A program made the position numbers and the translations under genes. Of a stretch of DNA of 5,713 bases, positions 5,053 through 5,713 are shown in pieces. Source of the stretch: an uncultured Methanomicrobiales archaeon (GTDB taxonomy: Archaea; Thermoplasmatota; Thermoplasmata; Methanomassiliicoccales; Methanomethylophilaceae); assembly GCA_937892275.1 (NCBI GenBank), contig CALAVG010000263.1, forward strand, positions 1 through 5,713, in the 5' to 3' direction. How positions within the stretch are numbered: the stretch's first letter is position 1; each line of letters begins with the position of its first letter. A model generated the notes under the pieces. That model did no database searches and was not told where the DNA came from. It saw only the letters and a program-made list of their open reading frames with translations.

Positions 5053-5259
5053 TTAAGAGGAGCTTTGCTCCTCTCTTTTCTTTAGAAATTCCTCGCGAGC
5101 CTTCCTCGACGGCCTTCCGCGAGGCAGGTCGGAGTACACGTAACGCGGCTTGAGCGCGTTACGACATCTGGACACGTGTTTCTCGATATAATTGTGGTCA
5201 TAATCGTCCAGGAGCAGGTTGCATATTGGGCATCTTTTCCCGTCCGATTTCCCTGCCAT
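5053..5259 (-). CDS. Small C2HC zinc-finger / AT-hook-like protein, copy B
   Basis: This 68-residue protein has C10, C13, H28 and C32 in a C-x2-C-x14-H-x3-C pattern. A YVY and RGRP (residues 47-50), an AT-hook core, follow, and then a charged tail (KAREEFLKKREE). The same zinc ligands occur at identical residue numbers in the minus-strand gene starting at 978, so both starts are probably right and the genes are paralogues. A likely role is DNA or RNA binding, perhaps as a viral regulator; no specific family is claimed. GGGAG three bases before the ATG (plus-strand 5263-5267) could serve as a ribosome site, and TATA-like sequence lies upstream. It faces the tail chaperone gene tail to tail and is divergent from the terminase. 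Confidence 0.75.
   Translation of the reverse strand: MAGKSDGKRCPICNLLLDDYDHNYIEKHVSRCRNALKPRYVYSDLPRGRPSRKAREEFLKKREEQSSS
5056..5083 (+). terminator. Strong hairpin terminator shared by convergent genes
   Basis: AGAGGAGC (5056-5063) pairs perfectly with GCTCCTCT (5067-5074) around TTT and is followed by CTTTTCTTT. This is a textbook intrinsic-type terminator nine bases after the tail chaperone stop. On the other strand the same bases encode the last residues (EEQSSS) of the minus-strand zinc-finger gene, so the convergent genes meet at this stem. Confidence 0.75.
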
Positions 5260-5281
5260 GCGCTCCCTTTTTAGTTTGAGA

Positions 5282-5313
5282 TTTAAAGGGAAAATCGAGA
5301 TTTATAATATATT
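5282..5313 (-). promoter_or_regulatory. AT-rich promoter region of zinc-finger gene B
   Basis: On the minus strand there are two TATA-like candidates. TATTATAAA (plus-strand 5302-5310) predicts a transcript start about 20 bases before the ATG, leaving room for the GGGAG ribosome site. TTTAAAT (plus-strand 5282-5288) is about 25 bases from the ATG and would give a leaderless message. I favour the first because it would use the visible ribosome site. Confidence 0.45.
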
Positions 5314-5348
5314 CAAGGAATGCGATGCAGGTCGTTGTACGGCCAAAT

Positions 5349-5359
5349 GATATATAATC
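5349..5359 (+). promoter_or_regulatory. TATA box of the terminase gene
   Basis: GATATATAATC is a good archaeal TATA match. A start 26 bases beyond its centre would be near 5380, followed by GAGGGGAT (5387-5394), a ribosome-site match. The leader would be about 20 bases. Together these place translation initiation at about 5398-5401, exactly where the terminase homology begins. Confidence 0.55.
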
Positions 5360-5400
5360 TGGTGTGCATCAAGAGGTCTGTCTGAAGAGGGGATAGAATC

Positions 5401-5713
5401 GTAACCAAGATCAGTGTCGCACAGGTTGTCGGAAAGAACTACGATTGTTTCTGGAACTGCAAATCTCTTTTCCGTGTAGTCAAGGGATCGAGAGCATCCA
5501 AGAAGTCTAAGACCACGGCATTGTGGTTCATCTATAATCTGATGAAATACCCTCAAGCCAACGCGCTCGTTGTGCGTAAGGTCGAAAAGACCCTAAAGGA
5601 CTCGTGTTACACGGACCTCAAGTGGGCCATGAACAAACTGGGGGTGGCCAACAAATGGAAATGCTCCAAGAACCCTCTTGAGATGACTCTTGAGAGGACT
5701 ATGAGGGACGAGA
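5401..5713 (+). CDS. terL: Large terminase subunit, N-terminal part (runs off the window)
   Basis: The motor that packages viral DNA into proheads. The frame reads TKISVAQVVGKNYDCFWNC, then FRVVKGSRASKKSKTTALWF. The latter is the Walker A region of PBSX-type terminases, where KGSRxSxKSxTTA is characteristic. Further segments match the same family: MKYPQANALVVRK, TLKDSCYTDLKWAMNKLGV and KNPLEMT. The ATPase Walker B and nuclease domains lie beyond the window. No ATG, GTG or TTG occurs between the in-frame TGA at 5383-5385 and this homology. The likely start is GTA 5401, or ATC 5398, behind GAGGGGAT at 5387-5394. GTA could be a one-base change or sequencing error from GTG. It shows that the DGR belongs to a tailed virus or provirus. 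Confidence 0.85.

Noticed and set aside
5302..5556. Minus-strand frame over the terminase start
   Set aside because: Antisense to strong terminase homology and its promoter.
1..5713. CRISPR arrays, tRNA genes, insertion sequences, attachment sites
   Set aside because: No spaced direct repeats, cloverleaf, transposase or flanking core duplication was seen by eye.

Overview
The window looks like part of a tailed virus or provirus, probably of an archaeon. The structural genes (a tail-fibre protein, a tail assembly chaperone and the start of the large terminase) indicate a head-tailed virus. Genes are preceded by TATA-like boxes about 25-27 bases before the predicted transcript or gene start, and by GGTGAT/GTGATC ribosome sites. 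These two signs, and frequent AGG and ATA codons, favour an archaeal host. A UAG codon inside an otherwise intact reverse transcriptase suggests a pyrrolysine-decoding methanogen such as Methanomassiliicoccales. The host assignment is inference, not proof.

The centre of the window (about 1029-4610) is a diversity-generating retroelement (DGR). A 619-residue tail-fibre-like protein (1103-2962) ends in a variable repeat, VR (2786-2943). About 250 bases after its stop lies an invariant template repeat, TR (3190-3347). The two align over 158 bases without gaps. They differ at 20 positions, and every one is an adenine in TR. A DGR-type reverse transcriptase (3540-4610) with GxxxSQ and YMDD motifs follows. 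It is open from a GTG start only if the TAG at 3693-3695 is read as an amino acid. The intervals around TR are rich in hairpins, and a perfect hairpin lies just after VR across the target gene's stop codon. No Avd-like accessory gene is visible.

Layout: 3-68 is the end of an unknown gene. A terminator-like hairpin follows, then an unknown helical protein (132-536) and a small basic ORF (665-823) that conflicts with a minus-strand gene. That minus-strand gene (ORF 505-978) encodes a C2HC zinc finger with an RGRP AT-hook-like motif. It is divergent from the DGR target gene, and one TATA box at about 1003 is placed to serve both directions. After the reverse transcriptase come a phage tail assembly chaperone-like protein (4646-5047), a strong terminator, and a second minus-strand zinc-finger/AT-hook gene (5053-5259) that is a paralogue of the first. 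The window ends in the N-terminal part of a PBSX-type large terminase, which lacks an ordinary start codon.

Inferred system: the reverse transcriptase copies TR RNA with errors at adenines and the cDNA replaces VR. This diversifies surface residues of a C-type-lectin-like tip on the tail fibre, so the virus can change its host receptor binding. The chaperone next door probably assists fibre or tail assembly. If the amber codon is truly read through, diversification would depend on the host's UAG decoding.
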